Source: Kingella negevensis (GTDB lineage Bacteria > Pseudomonadota > Gammaproteobacteria > Burkholderiales > Neisseriaceae). From it: a stretch of DNA of 64,000 nt. Shown one piece after another: positions 57,171 to 64,000 of the stretch (its first letter is position 1; each line of letters opens with the position of its first letter). Where the stretch lies: the NCBI RefSeq assembly GCF_030177895.1, contig NZ_CP123448.1, positions 682,001-746,000 on the forward strand, read 5' to 3'. Below the pieces are notes generated by a model. The model saw only the letters and a program-made list of their open reading frames with translations. It was not told the origin of the DNA and did not search any database. The translations under genes and the position numbers were made by a program.

Positions 57171-60100
57171 ATGTCAAACACAAATTTAGATTTTAAAATG
57201 CGCTTGAAAGCGGAAACAGCGGATTTCAGCAAGGCGTTGAAAAAGGTTAATGATGAGCTAAAACAAGTTCGCAGCAACGCCAGTCTTGTGCCAAAACCAA
57301 CAGCAAACAACACGCAAACCGCAGAAGCCAAACGCGCAGCGAAAGAACGCACGCAGGCGGAGCGTGAACACAATCGTACGGCGCGAATGTTGGCGCGCGA
57401 GTTGGAACGTGAACGCGTGAAATCGGAACGCGCCGCAAAAGAAGCCGCAAAAGAAAAAGCGCTGTCTGAAAAACAGGCAGCGCAAGAAAGAGTGGCTGGC
57501 AAGAATTTTCAGGCTGGTTTGTATCAAGATATTGGTATCCGCTCAAAAGGCGAAATTGAAGCGGAAATCAAAAAGGTTCAATTATCGTTGCAAGCCTTGA
57601 AAGCGAGCGGCACGGCAACAGGCGCGGAATTGCAACGCGCAGCCGCAGCCGCTAAAGCGCGTGTGAAAGAGTTGAACGCGGAATTGAAAGACGCGCCAAA
57701 AACCAATCTTTCGCCGTTGTCTATGTCTATTGGCGGTATTGGCGCGGCGGCTGTGGGCGCGGTGGCTTCTGTGGCAGCTTTGGGCAAAGGTGTTAGCGAT
57801 GTATTGGCGGCAACGCAGGAATTGCAAGCCATTCAAACGCGCTTCACTTATGCGTTTAACGGTGCGGAAGAGGGCGCAAAACAGCTTCAATTTGTTCGTG
57901 AAGAGGCGAACCGTTTAGGCTTGGAATTTACAGGCGCGGCAAATGGTTACGCGCAATTAGCGTCCGCAACCAAAGAATTGAACATCAGTCAGGAGCAAAC
58001 GCAGGGCATTTTTAAGGGTGTGGCAAGTGCTGTGGCTGGCATGGGTTTGTCGGCAGATGAGGCGAACGGTGTTTTCCTTGCGTTGAGCCAAATCGCAGGT
58101 AAAGGCAAAGTCAGCATGGAAGAGCTGCGCGGTCAGTTGGGCGAACGCTTAACACCTGCGATGAGTATTGCGGCTAAGGCGATGGGCGTAACCACGGCTG
58201 AATTAGAAAAAATGGTTGAGAACGGCATTTCTGCTGAAAAATTCTTGCCAAAATTCGGCGCGGCTTTGGAAGATGCGTTTAGTGATACGGCGGCGAAAAA
58301 CGCGGAAAGTTTGACGGGTCAAATCAATTTGCTGAAAAACCGTTACAACGAGTTTTTAACGAGCTTGGGTAATGGCGGTGTGGGCGATGCGGCGATTGCG
58401 ATTTTTAAAGACATTTCGTCTGCTATGGACACGGTTCAAACCAAACTCAATGAGTTTATGCAATCGCAGGACGGGCAACAACTTCAGGCTGCGTTGAAAC
58501 AAGCTTATGAGTTGATTAAGCAGATTGGCACAACTGCGATTGGTGTGTTTGATACGCTGCAATCTACAGCTACCGATATGTTTAGTTCATTTGGGGACGG
58601 GGAACAAAAGGTTACTTTGCTGCAAGGCGCGTTAAATGGCGTTGCGCTGGCTATGGCGGCGATTGGGGACGGCGTGAGCGGTGTGCAAATTGCGTTTAAT
58701 ATGTTTGCAGGCGCGGTTAAGGATTTGATGAGTGCTGTAGCAATGCACTTATCCAAATTGTCGTTTGGCGACCTATCGCGTGATTTGGAAAACTACGCTG
58801 ACCGTATGCACAATAAGGCGCAGGAAAGCTACGATAAAGCGCAACAGCAAGCCATGCAGTTTGATAGCAGCCTGAAAAAAGTGTTGGTGAATATTGCAGA
58901 AACGAGCAACAGCGCAGGCGTGGCATACGACCAAACCGCCGCCGCAACACAAAAAGCAACTGCTGCCACGGAAGAATACGCGCAAGCCTTAACCCAAGAG
59001 CAGCAAAAAGCCAAAGAGTTAGATAAGGCATTCAAGGACGCGCAATCCGCCGCGCAAGATTTGGGCGTGGACATGAAAGCGGCAACCAATGAAGTAGGCG
59101 CGGCAACCACTGGAGCGTTGGAGAACGTGCAAAAGCTGGCGGATAACTTTGATGTGCTGAAACAAAAAAGTGTGGACGCTGGGCGGTTAATCCGTGAAGC
59201 TCTTTCAGGCAGCCTGAAAAACGCAATCAATGAAAAAGATATTGCGGCGATTGTTGCGAAATATCAGGAATTGGGGCAGGCGGGTAAGTTGTCGATGCAG
59301 GACGTGGAAAGCGGTGTTTTGTCGGCAAAAATGCGTTTGCAGGAATTGCGCGAAGAAACCGATCCTACGGCACAAGCGTTTAAGAAATTGGGCGTGCAGA
59401 CTAAGGAAGCAATGAAGTTGTCGGCGGAGGAAAGCAAACAGGCTTTTGAACGTGTGAAGCAAAGCGGACAGGCAACGGCGGACGAAGTGAAAAAGGCGTT
59501 TGAAAAAACAGCTGAAGCGATGTTGCGATCGGGCGATGCGGCACAACAAGCGTGGGTGAAAGCTCAGGCTTCTGCGTATAACTATAAGGTTAAAGTGGAC
59601 GAAACAGGCAAAGCCGCGCTGGAATCTGCTCAACAAGTTAAACAGGCAGCCCAAACGCAGACGCAAGCGTTTAATAAAGCCAGCGAAGCGGCAGATGAAA
59701 CGGCGCAAAGTACTGAAAGCATTGGTGCTGCTGCGCAAAGTAGCGGACAACAAATTTCTGAATTTGGTCAAAAAATTATTGAAACATACAGGAATATTCA
59801 CCCGCTGGGCTATAGCTTTGCTGATGCACAGATGGGCGCTGCACTAATGGCAAATGGCGCATGGTCGCAATTCGTGGACTATATGTGGAACATGCACGAT
59901 GAAGTAAACCGCGCGATTTCTCAGCTCAATCAATCCACGGAAAGCGGCATCGGCACAGCACAAGCGTTGGCAAAAGCCGAAGTTCTAGCTGCCAACAATG
60001 CCGACAAGCTGGATAAAACCACGCTGGATAACTTGAAAAACGCCATCGCTCAAGCTCGTCAAGAAATGCAAGCCTTAGCAGAAGATGCAGCTAACACTCT

Positions 60101-60575
60101 TCAAACCGCAGAAAAAGAACTGCTGAAACTGCAAGGCAAAACCGAGCAAGTGGAGGATATGGAACGAAAACAAAAAATTGCGGAATTGAGCAAAAAGCAA
60201 AAAGACGCAGAGCGCAAAGGCAACACCAAAGCGGCGCAGGATTATCAAGCCACGATTAACGTTACCGAGCAGACTTACCGTTTGAAAGCTCAGCAAAAAG
60301 CTGAAGCTAAAGCGAAGGAAGAGGCGGAGCGTGTTGAAGCAGAACGTCAAGCACAGCAAGAAGAAGCAGAACGCCAACAGCGCGAACAGGCGCAGGCGAA
60401 AACGGTTAAGCAGCCCGTGTCTATTTCGTTGCCTGAAGCGCCGTCTGTGGATTTGGGTAAGCTTGATTTGAGCGGGCTGACTAGTCAGCTTAATCGCCGT
60501 GATAAAGATGTAGTTAATCAAGCCGCGCAGCAAGTTATCAATAAATTGCAGCAGCAGTTGAAAGCGCGAACTTAA
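57171..60575 (+). CDS. Tape measure protein
   Basis: 1134 residues. Coiled-coil N-terminus (~20-180, Ala/Lys/Glu-rich), hydrophobic segments near 190-215 (IGGIGAAAVGAVASVAALG) and ~470-500, the tape-measure domain FTYAFNGAEEGAKQLQFVRE and AGKGKVSMEELRGQLGERLT, and a helical C-terminal half. It sets tail length and is ejected with DNA. It is unusually placed downstream of the hub-like genes, right before the lysis genes. Confidence 0.93.
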   Translation: MSNTNLDFKMRLKAETADFSKALKKVNDELKQVRSNASLVPKPTANNTQTAEAKRAAKERTQAEREHNRTARMLARELERERVKSERAAKEAAKEKALSEKQAAQERVAGKNFQAGLYQDIGIRSKGEIEAEIKKVQLSLQALKASGTATGAELQRAAAAAKARVKELNAELKDAPKTNLSPLSMSIGGIGAAAVGAVASVAALGKGVSDVLAATQELQAIQTRFTYAFNGAEEGAKQLQFVREEANRLGLEFTGAANGYAQLASATKELNISQEQTQGIFKGVASAVAGMGLSADEANGVFLALSQIAGKGKVSMEELRGQLGERLTPAMSIAAKAMGVTTAELEKMVENGISAEKFLPKFGAALEDAFSDTAAKNAESLTGQINLLKNRYNEFLTSLGNGGVGDAAIAIFKDISSAMDTVQTKLNEFMQSQDGQQLQAALKQAYELIKQIGTTAIGVFDTLQSTATDMFSSFGDGEQKVTLLQGALNGVALAMAAIGDGVSGVQIAFNMFAGAVKDLMSAVAMHLSKLSFGDLSRDLENYADRMHNKAQESYDKAQQQAMQFDSSLKKVLVNIAETSNSAGVAYDQTAAATQKATAATEEYAQALTQEQQKAKELDKAFKDAQSAAQDLGVDMKAATNEVGAATTGALENVQKLADNFDVLKQKSVDAGRLIREALSGSLKNAINEKDIAAIVAKYQELGQAGKLSMQDVESGVLSAKMRLQELREETDPTAQAFKKLGVQTKEAMKLSAEESKQAFERVKQSGQATADEVKKAFEKTAEAMLRSGDAAQQAWVKAQASAYNYKVKVDETGKAALESAQQVKQAAQTQTQAFNKASEAADETAQSTESIGAAAQSSGQQISEFGQKIIETYRNIHPLGYSFADAQMGAALMANGAWSQFVDYMWNMHDEVNRAISQLNQSTESGIGTAQALAKAEVLAANNADKLDKTTLDNLKNAIAQARQEMQALAEDAANTLQTAEKELLKLQGKTEQVEDMERKQKIAELSKKQKDAERKGNTKAAQDYQATINVTEQTYRLKAQQKAEAKAKEEAERVEAERQAQQEEAERQQREQAQAKTVKQPVSISLPEAPSVDLGKLDLSGLTSQLNRRDKDVVNQAAQQVINKLQQQLKART

Positions 60576-60648
60576 CAGCCTGAAGTTTTTTTCAGGCTGC
60601 ATTTTTTTGTAAATACAAATCCCTGAAACTGGAACTTTCAGGGGATTT
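60576..60648 (+). terminator. Terminators after the tape measure
   Basis: CAGCCTGAAG with a DUS complement and T7 (60576-60607), then AAATCCCTGAAA pairing with TTTCAGGGGATTT (60617-60648). Confidence 0.7.
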
Positions 60649-60762
60649 GTTTTATTGGGCGCGGCGGCGGTGTTGGCGATTATGGGTTATTTTGCAGTGC
60701 AGATTATTCACGCAGCCTGAAATGAGTTTTCAGGCTGCATTTTTTCACAGAAAGGAAAAAAT

Positions 60763-61161
60763 ATGTCAGTTGAAACTGGAGCGGCTACGGCTCACGGTGT
60801 TTATGCGCTGAATGTTGGTTTGGTCGGGATTACGGGAACGTTTTTAGGCATGCCGATTGAGGCGATGATTTTAGGCGCGGCAGGTTGCGCAATCGCGTTG
60901 GGGCGTGGTGGCATTGTAACGCGTGGTAAGGCGGTCAGCACGATTATTGCAAGCATGATGTTTGCAGGCACAGCAAGCCCAGCAGTGGCGGCGTGGTTAA
61001 TTAATCATGTGGATTTGGGTGCACCGCAAGAAGAAGTGCTGTATTTCAAGGCGCTTGTGCCGTTTGCGATTGGCGGCGGCTGGCAATGGGCGTTACCGCG
61101 CATTATTGCGAAAGCGGATGTTTTGTGGGCGAAATATGTTGGCAAAGGGGATAAATCATGA
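60763..61161 (+). CDS. Putative holin
   Basis: 132 residues with three hydrophobic segments (~15-32, 33-50, 60-80) and a charged tail (KAYVGKGDKS-like end). AAAGGAAAAAAT precedes the ATG. Position just before another membrane gene and lysozyme supports holin function: pore formation that releases the lysozyme. Confidence 0.65.
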   Translation: MSVETGAATAHGVYALNVGLVGITGTFLGMPIEAMILGAAGCAIALGRGGIVTRGKAVSTIIASMMFAGTASPAVAAWLINHVDLGAPQEEVLYFKALVPFAIGGGWQWALPRIIAKADVLWAKYVGKGDKS

Positions 61162-61412
61162 TGATTTTGAACGGGATTTGTGGGGTGATTATTTTTGTGT
61201 TTTGCGCGTGCCGTTTGGGCGGTAAAGAGTGGCAGCATGCGAGCCTTGAATTTTGGTCGTATGTGTTTTTGTTGCCTTGTTCCGTAGGTATTGCTATGTC
61301 GGAAACGCCGCCAACGCTGGAAAGTTTGTCGTTTCGTGTGGGCGTGGCGGCTTATTTTGTCGCGCGGTCTTGGCGGATTGGGCGGTTGAAGTATGTGATG
61401 TTTGGGAAGTAG
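61158..61412 (+). CDS. Small membrane protein of the lysis cassette
   Basis: 84 residues with two hydrophobic segments (~5-20 and ~35-50) and a basic end (RSWRIGRLKYVMFGK). Overlaps the holin-like gene (ATGATG). Could be a second holin or antiholin. Confidence 0.6.
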   Translation: MMILNGICGVIIFVFCACRLGGKEWQHASLEFWSYVFLLPCSVGIAMSETPPTLESLSFRVGVAAYFVARSWRIGRLKYVMFGK

Positions 61413-61459
61413 TAGCTGCTTGGGATTTTTCAGGCTGCATTTTTTTGAAAGGAATTGAA

Positions 61460-61978
61460 ATGGCTGAAATGCTGAAAAAATCAGCGGCTGAAGTGGTTGC
61501 TGAAACAGTGAATGCTGATTTACATGTTGATGATGTAGGCTTTGATTTGATTGCACGGCTGGAAGGTAAACGTAATCACGCTTATTTGGATAGCGTGAAA
61601 ATTCCCACAATCGGCATTGGTTTCACACGCTATACTTTGGGTGAACGTGCTGGGCAAGCGGTGAAAATGGGGGATTTTTTGAGTGATGATGAAATCCGTT
61701 CGGAATTTGCTAATCAAGTTTTGACGTATGAAAACGGTGTCAAAAACGCCGTGAAAGTAGTACTAACACAATCGCAATTAAACGCGTGTGTGAGTTTGTG
61801 CTACAACATTGGTGTTGGCGCGTTTGCGAAGTCAAGCATTTGCCGCTTGCTCAATCAGCAAAAATATCAGGCAGCATGCAAGGCGTTTGCGTTGTATAAC
61901 AAGGCTGGTGGGCGTGTAATTCAAGGATTGGCTAATCGCCGCGCAATGGAAATGAAGGAATTTTTTAGAAATGGGTGA
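61460..61978 (+). CDS. Phage lysozyme (GH24, endolysin)
   Basis: 172 residues from ATG 61460 (GAAAGG upstream). GH24 core: FDLIARLEGKRNHAYLDSVK and IPTIGIGFTRYT give the Glu, Asp and Thr of T4-type lysozymes; CVSLCYNIGVGAFAKSSICR and GGRVIQGLANRRAMEMKEFF follow. No clear signal peptide, so release needs the holin. The N-terminal ~35 residues are an extra helical extension. Confidence 0.93.
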   Translation: MAEMLKKSAAEVVAETVNADLHVDDVGFDLIARLEGKRNHAYLDSVKIPTIGIGFTRYTLGERAGQAVKMGDFLSDDEIRSEFANQVLTYENGVKNAVKVVLTQSQLNACVSLCYNIGVGAFAKSSICRLLNQQKYQAACKAFALYNKAGGRVIQGLANRRAMEMKEFFRNG

Positions 61979-61982
61979 TTAA

Positions 61983-62029
61983 ACGTAGCCTGAAAATGTT
62001 TTTGTGGCATTTTCAGGCTACGTTTTGTT
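61983..62029. terminator. DUS-variant terminator next to lysozyme
   Basis: AACGTAGCCTGAAAATG and CATTTTCAGGCTACGTT form a 17 bp stem. The uptake sequence here has GTAG instead of GCAG on both arms, so the change is kept paired. Confidence 0.85.
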
Positions 62030-62040
62030 GTGTGAGAAAA

Positions 62041-62302
62041 TTCAGGCGAAATCCACATCGCATAATGAATAACCAACTCTTTGCAAACGAATGTGCCGCG
62101 ATTTTTGCCACCTTGTGAAGTGGTGACTGCAGTTTTGCCTTCGCTTTCAATTTCGGCAATCAGTTCTTGGGTTTGTTGGTTACGCAGCCAGTTTGACTGG
62201 TTTGTGATTTTCATTACTGCCTGCTGCTTTGTGCAAATCATTTAAATTGAAAAATTGATTGTCATTTTGGCGAATTGCCACATTAGAGATTTGAATGTTC
62301 AT
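62041..62302 (-). pseudogene. Broken KilA-N antirepressor (copy 3)
   Basis: From ATG 62302 the frame begins MNIQISNVAIRQNDNQFFNL, closely matching copy 2, and stops after NHKPVKLAA. One extra G at ~62205 shifts it; the other frame goes on as SNWLRNQQTQELIAEIESEG, TSQGGKNRGTFVCKELVIHY, and ends at MWISPEF, where copy 2 continues for another ~170 residues. So it is frameshifted and truncated. Its small RNA and leader remain intact. Confidence 0.8.
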
Positions 62303-62595
62303 GATGAACTCCTATTAGTAATTGATTGATGATTGCCACAAAATAGGTGGCGGGCTTCAATCACCGCTAATAGTCGGCGGAACTTATTTCCCTTGCAGGT
62401 ATTGTATTACGTTCTCTCGACCCGCCTTTGACCTGTTATTTTTCAGTCCGCATATTTGAGGAGTGAAATAAAATCAAAGGCTTAAATCTTAATTTTTGAG
62501 ATAGACACAAAAAAGCCGCATCTGACGGGTGCGATTGTGAACCGCTATTAGTAAGTGATGTTGTAAATTCTGCCTTGCTGTTGGCTGCTTGTCAA
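62303..62595 (-). ncRNA. C4-like small RNA and leader (locus 3)
   Basis: Promoter TTGACA (62595-62590), 17 bp, CAGAAT (62572-62567). The RNA carries CTAATAGCGG (62551-62542) and ends with a CGCA/TGCG stem and T run (62514-62508). Leader CCGACTATTAGCGG (62377-62364), ribosome site CTAATAGGAG (62318-62309). All three differ from locus 2 in matching positions. Palindrome GTTCCGCAAATATGCGGAAC (62614-62633) lies upstream of the promoter. Confidence 0.7.
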
Positions 62596-62671
62596 GATTT
62601 TTTTAATTTCAGTGTTCCGCAAATATGCGGAACATATAAAAATCAATAATTTAGACTAATAGATAGGTAAC

Positions 62672-62929
62672 AAAAAAATCCGCACATGGCGGATTTGTAA
62701 AAAAGAATTACCCAAAATGGGTGGAGGTTGTCCTACACAAAACGAATGTGTTGGGTCGTTACCGATACCCACAACCCCCCATAACTTGAAATTCTGTTGC
62801 AATAACACACGAAAGGGCAACAAAATGAGAAATAGAAGATGTATAGATACAAAAAAGCCGTGCTGTTGCACGGTTGGCAACGTAAGGATAGGAAGCCCGA
62901 ATCATAATCGCCTTATTTCAAAAATGCAA
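62672..62929 (-). ncRNA. C4-like small RNA and structured leader (locus 4)
   Basis: Promoter TTGCAT (62929-62924), 17 bp, TATGAT (62906-62901). A ~48 nt RNA ends with CCGTGC/GCACGG and T6 (62873-62851). Downstream, GTTGGG-type stem around TA bulge and TCG-GTAA-CGA (62781-62755) and a terminator ATCCGC/GCGGAT-T7 (62696-62672) repeat the layout of locus 1. Complementarity between RNA and leader is weaker (TCCTA with TAGGA). Confidence 0.55.
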
Positions 62930-63077
62930 ATTTTTTTGCATTCTCCATCTCCTTAATTTTCAGGAATAGGCAATAATCAATAACTTAACTAATTTTTCCT
63001 TTTCTAAAAATTGCAACATTTTTTTGTATTTCCCATCGGCTGAATTTTCAGCTTATGGCAATAATCAATAACTTACG
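62921..63077. repeat. Imperfect ~90 bp tandem repeat at the prophage edge
   Basis: Two related units end with GGCAATAATCAATAACTTA at about 62968 and 63057, each preceded by ATTTTCAG, an AT-rich stretch and a T7 run. No gene is seen in 62960-63190. Confidence 0.6.
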
Positions 63078-63194
63078 TTTTTTCAGGCTGCTTTTTTGTG
63101 GCTTATTTGTCTTAATTTGTTCAAAAAAATAAAATTTGCGTGCATTTTTTTGAAAATGAACAAATGTAATTTATTGATTTATTGCGAATAACAA

Positions 63195-63214
63195 AATCCC
63201 TGTGGCGTGCCATA
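63195..63214. other. attR of the prophage
   Basis: AATCCCTGTGGCGTGCCATA(T) repeats the end of tRNA-Glu with one G less. Host sequence follows directly with a terminator. Confidence 0.85.
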
Positions 63215-63217
63215 TTC

Positions 63218-63250
63218 AAAAACCCTGTTTCATTCAGAAACAGGGTTTTT
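63218..63250. terminator. Original host terminator of tRNA-Glu / ADH gene
   Basis: AACCCTGTTT pairs with AAACAGGGTT with an eight-base loop, flanked by A and T runs. Before integration it would have followed the tRNA. Confidence 0.85.
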
Positions 63251-63252
63251 CG

Positions 63253-64000
63253 TTATTTCGCCAACGCAAAAATCTCAGCAATCGCTTCACGCGTGTAAAC
63301 ATCATCCAACTGCTTATAAACCGCATCTTTTGCAGCCGTATCAATCACTTGCTCCAACACGCTGCCTGAAATATTCAGTTGTGCCAAGCTGGTTGGCGTA
63401 CCAATTTTGTCAAACCACGCTTTCAATGCCGCAATCCCCTCTTCTGCCGTGTTCAAACCAAAAATCTCTTTGGCAAAACGCTCAAATTGCGGACGATTGC
63501 GCTCTTTAAACCAAGTCATCCAAGCAGGCATTACCACAGACAACCCAGCCCCATGCGGCACATCGCACACCGCGCCCATTGCGTGTTCAATCATGTGATT
63601 AGGGAACGACAAGCCAAACGTGCCAACGTGCGTTAAACCATTCAACGCCATTGTTGCCGCCCATGCAAAATCGCCACGCGCTTCGGTATCGTCAGGATTT
63701 ACCAACAAAGCTCAGTCGTTTTGATGATGGTTTTGATGTTGGCTTCCACTTGCAAATTAATGATTTCAGGCTGCACTTTTGCCGTGAAATAGCCTTCAAT
63801 AGAATGCGCAATCACGTCTGAAGCGGAATACACCAAATAATCGCGGCTCACGGTGGCTTGCAATTTTGGGTTAATCACGGAAACTTTTGGGTACAACGCT
63901 GCGCCGTAAAGTGAATATTTTTGCAGCGTGGCTTCGTTGGTAATCACGCAGCCGCCGTTCATTTCGCTGCCTGTGGCGGCTAGGGTCATGATGTCAAAAA
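63253..64000 (-). pseudogene. Iron-containing alcohol dehydrogenase, frameshifted, 5' end outside window
   Basis: Two frames cover one protein. From the window edge: TLAATGSEMNGGCVI, SASDVIAHSIEGYFT (metal Asp and His) to KTIIKTTELCW-stop near 63706. The other frame continues LVNPDDTEARGDFAWAA, GLTHVGTFGLSFPNHMIEHA and VPHGAGLSVVMPAW to 63253. One missing G in GAG(G)CTTTG (~63710-63715) explains it. Intact enzymes (BDH/YqhD type) reduce aldehydes with NAD(P)H. Confidence 0.85.

Noticed and set aside
60650..60720. A 21-codon hydrophobic frame (start TTG) before the holin gene
   Set aside because: No ATG and only a loose ribosome site; could be an untranslated spacer.

Overview
The window is chromosomal DNA of a naturally competent member of the Neisseriaceae, most likely Kingella-like. 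The evidence is the very frequent DNA uptake sequence AGGCAGCCTGAA and its variant AAGCAGCCTGCA, both resembling the Kingella dialects. They often occur as inverted pairs that double as terminators. Housekeeping genes and operon order (yciB-yciI-bolA-parvulin foldase, metZ, iscX, leuB, speD) fit this assignment. The genus is an inference; no database search was possible.

Left host flank (1-13190): an MscS-type channel (partial), proS, a yceI broken by an N-terminal deletion, speD with a small membrane gene, leuB, a YhcH-family gene, a small gene with an internal stop, a lytic transglycosylase, a TonB-dependent siderophore receptor, the foldase-BolA-YciI-YciB cluster, a DUF2788-like gene, metZ, iscX and tRNA-Glu(UUC). 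The right flank (63215-64000) holds an iron-containing alcohol dehydrogenase with a frameshift.

Between lies a ~50 kb lambda-like siphoprophage integrated in the 3' end of tRNA-Glu (attL ~13172-13193, attR ~63195-63214). Its layout is: integrase and an AlpA-like regulator; a leftward early operon (YqaJ exonuclease, RecT, SSB, small genes), interrupted by a rightward module (secreted protein, VapD, C4-like RNA, ribbon-helix-helix protein, KilA-N antirepressor); an immunity region with toxin-antitoxin or ImmA cassettes lying between two CI operator clusters; CI, Cro, CII, AntA antirepressor, an O-like initiator with origin iterons inside its gene, DnaC, RusA; an IS607-type element carrying TnpB; terminase, portal, a MuF protein with a probable C-terminal toxin and an immunity gene, capsid, head-tail and tail genes; a HicA-like/HTH pair; an antirepressor with its own small RNA; a tape measure; holin-like genes and lysozyme; and a second, broken antirepressor locus next to attR.

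The most unusual feature is a family of C4-type antisense-RNA/antirepressor loci at about 18.0, 56.4, 62.5 and 62.8 kb. Each has a consensus promoter, a ~50 nt RNA ending in a terminator, and a leader whose short complementary segments change together between copies. If functional, they form several differently-addressed switches on antirepressor synthesis in one prophage. Other notable items are two 18-20 residue hydrophobic peptide genes resembling type I toxins, cassette boundaries marked by a 54 bp direct and a 32 bp inverted repeat, and several recent lesions in prophage and host genes.
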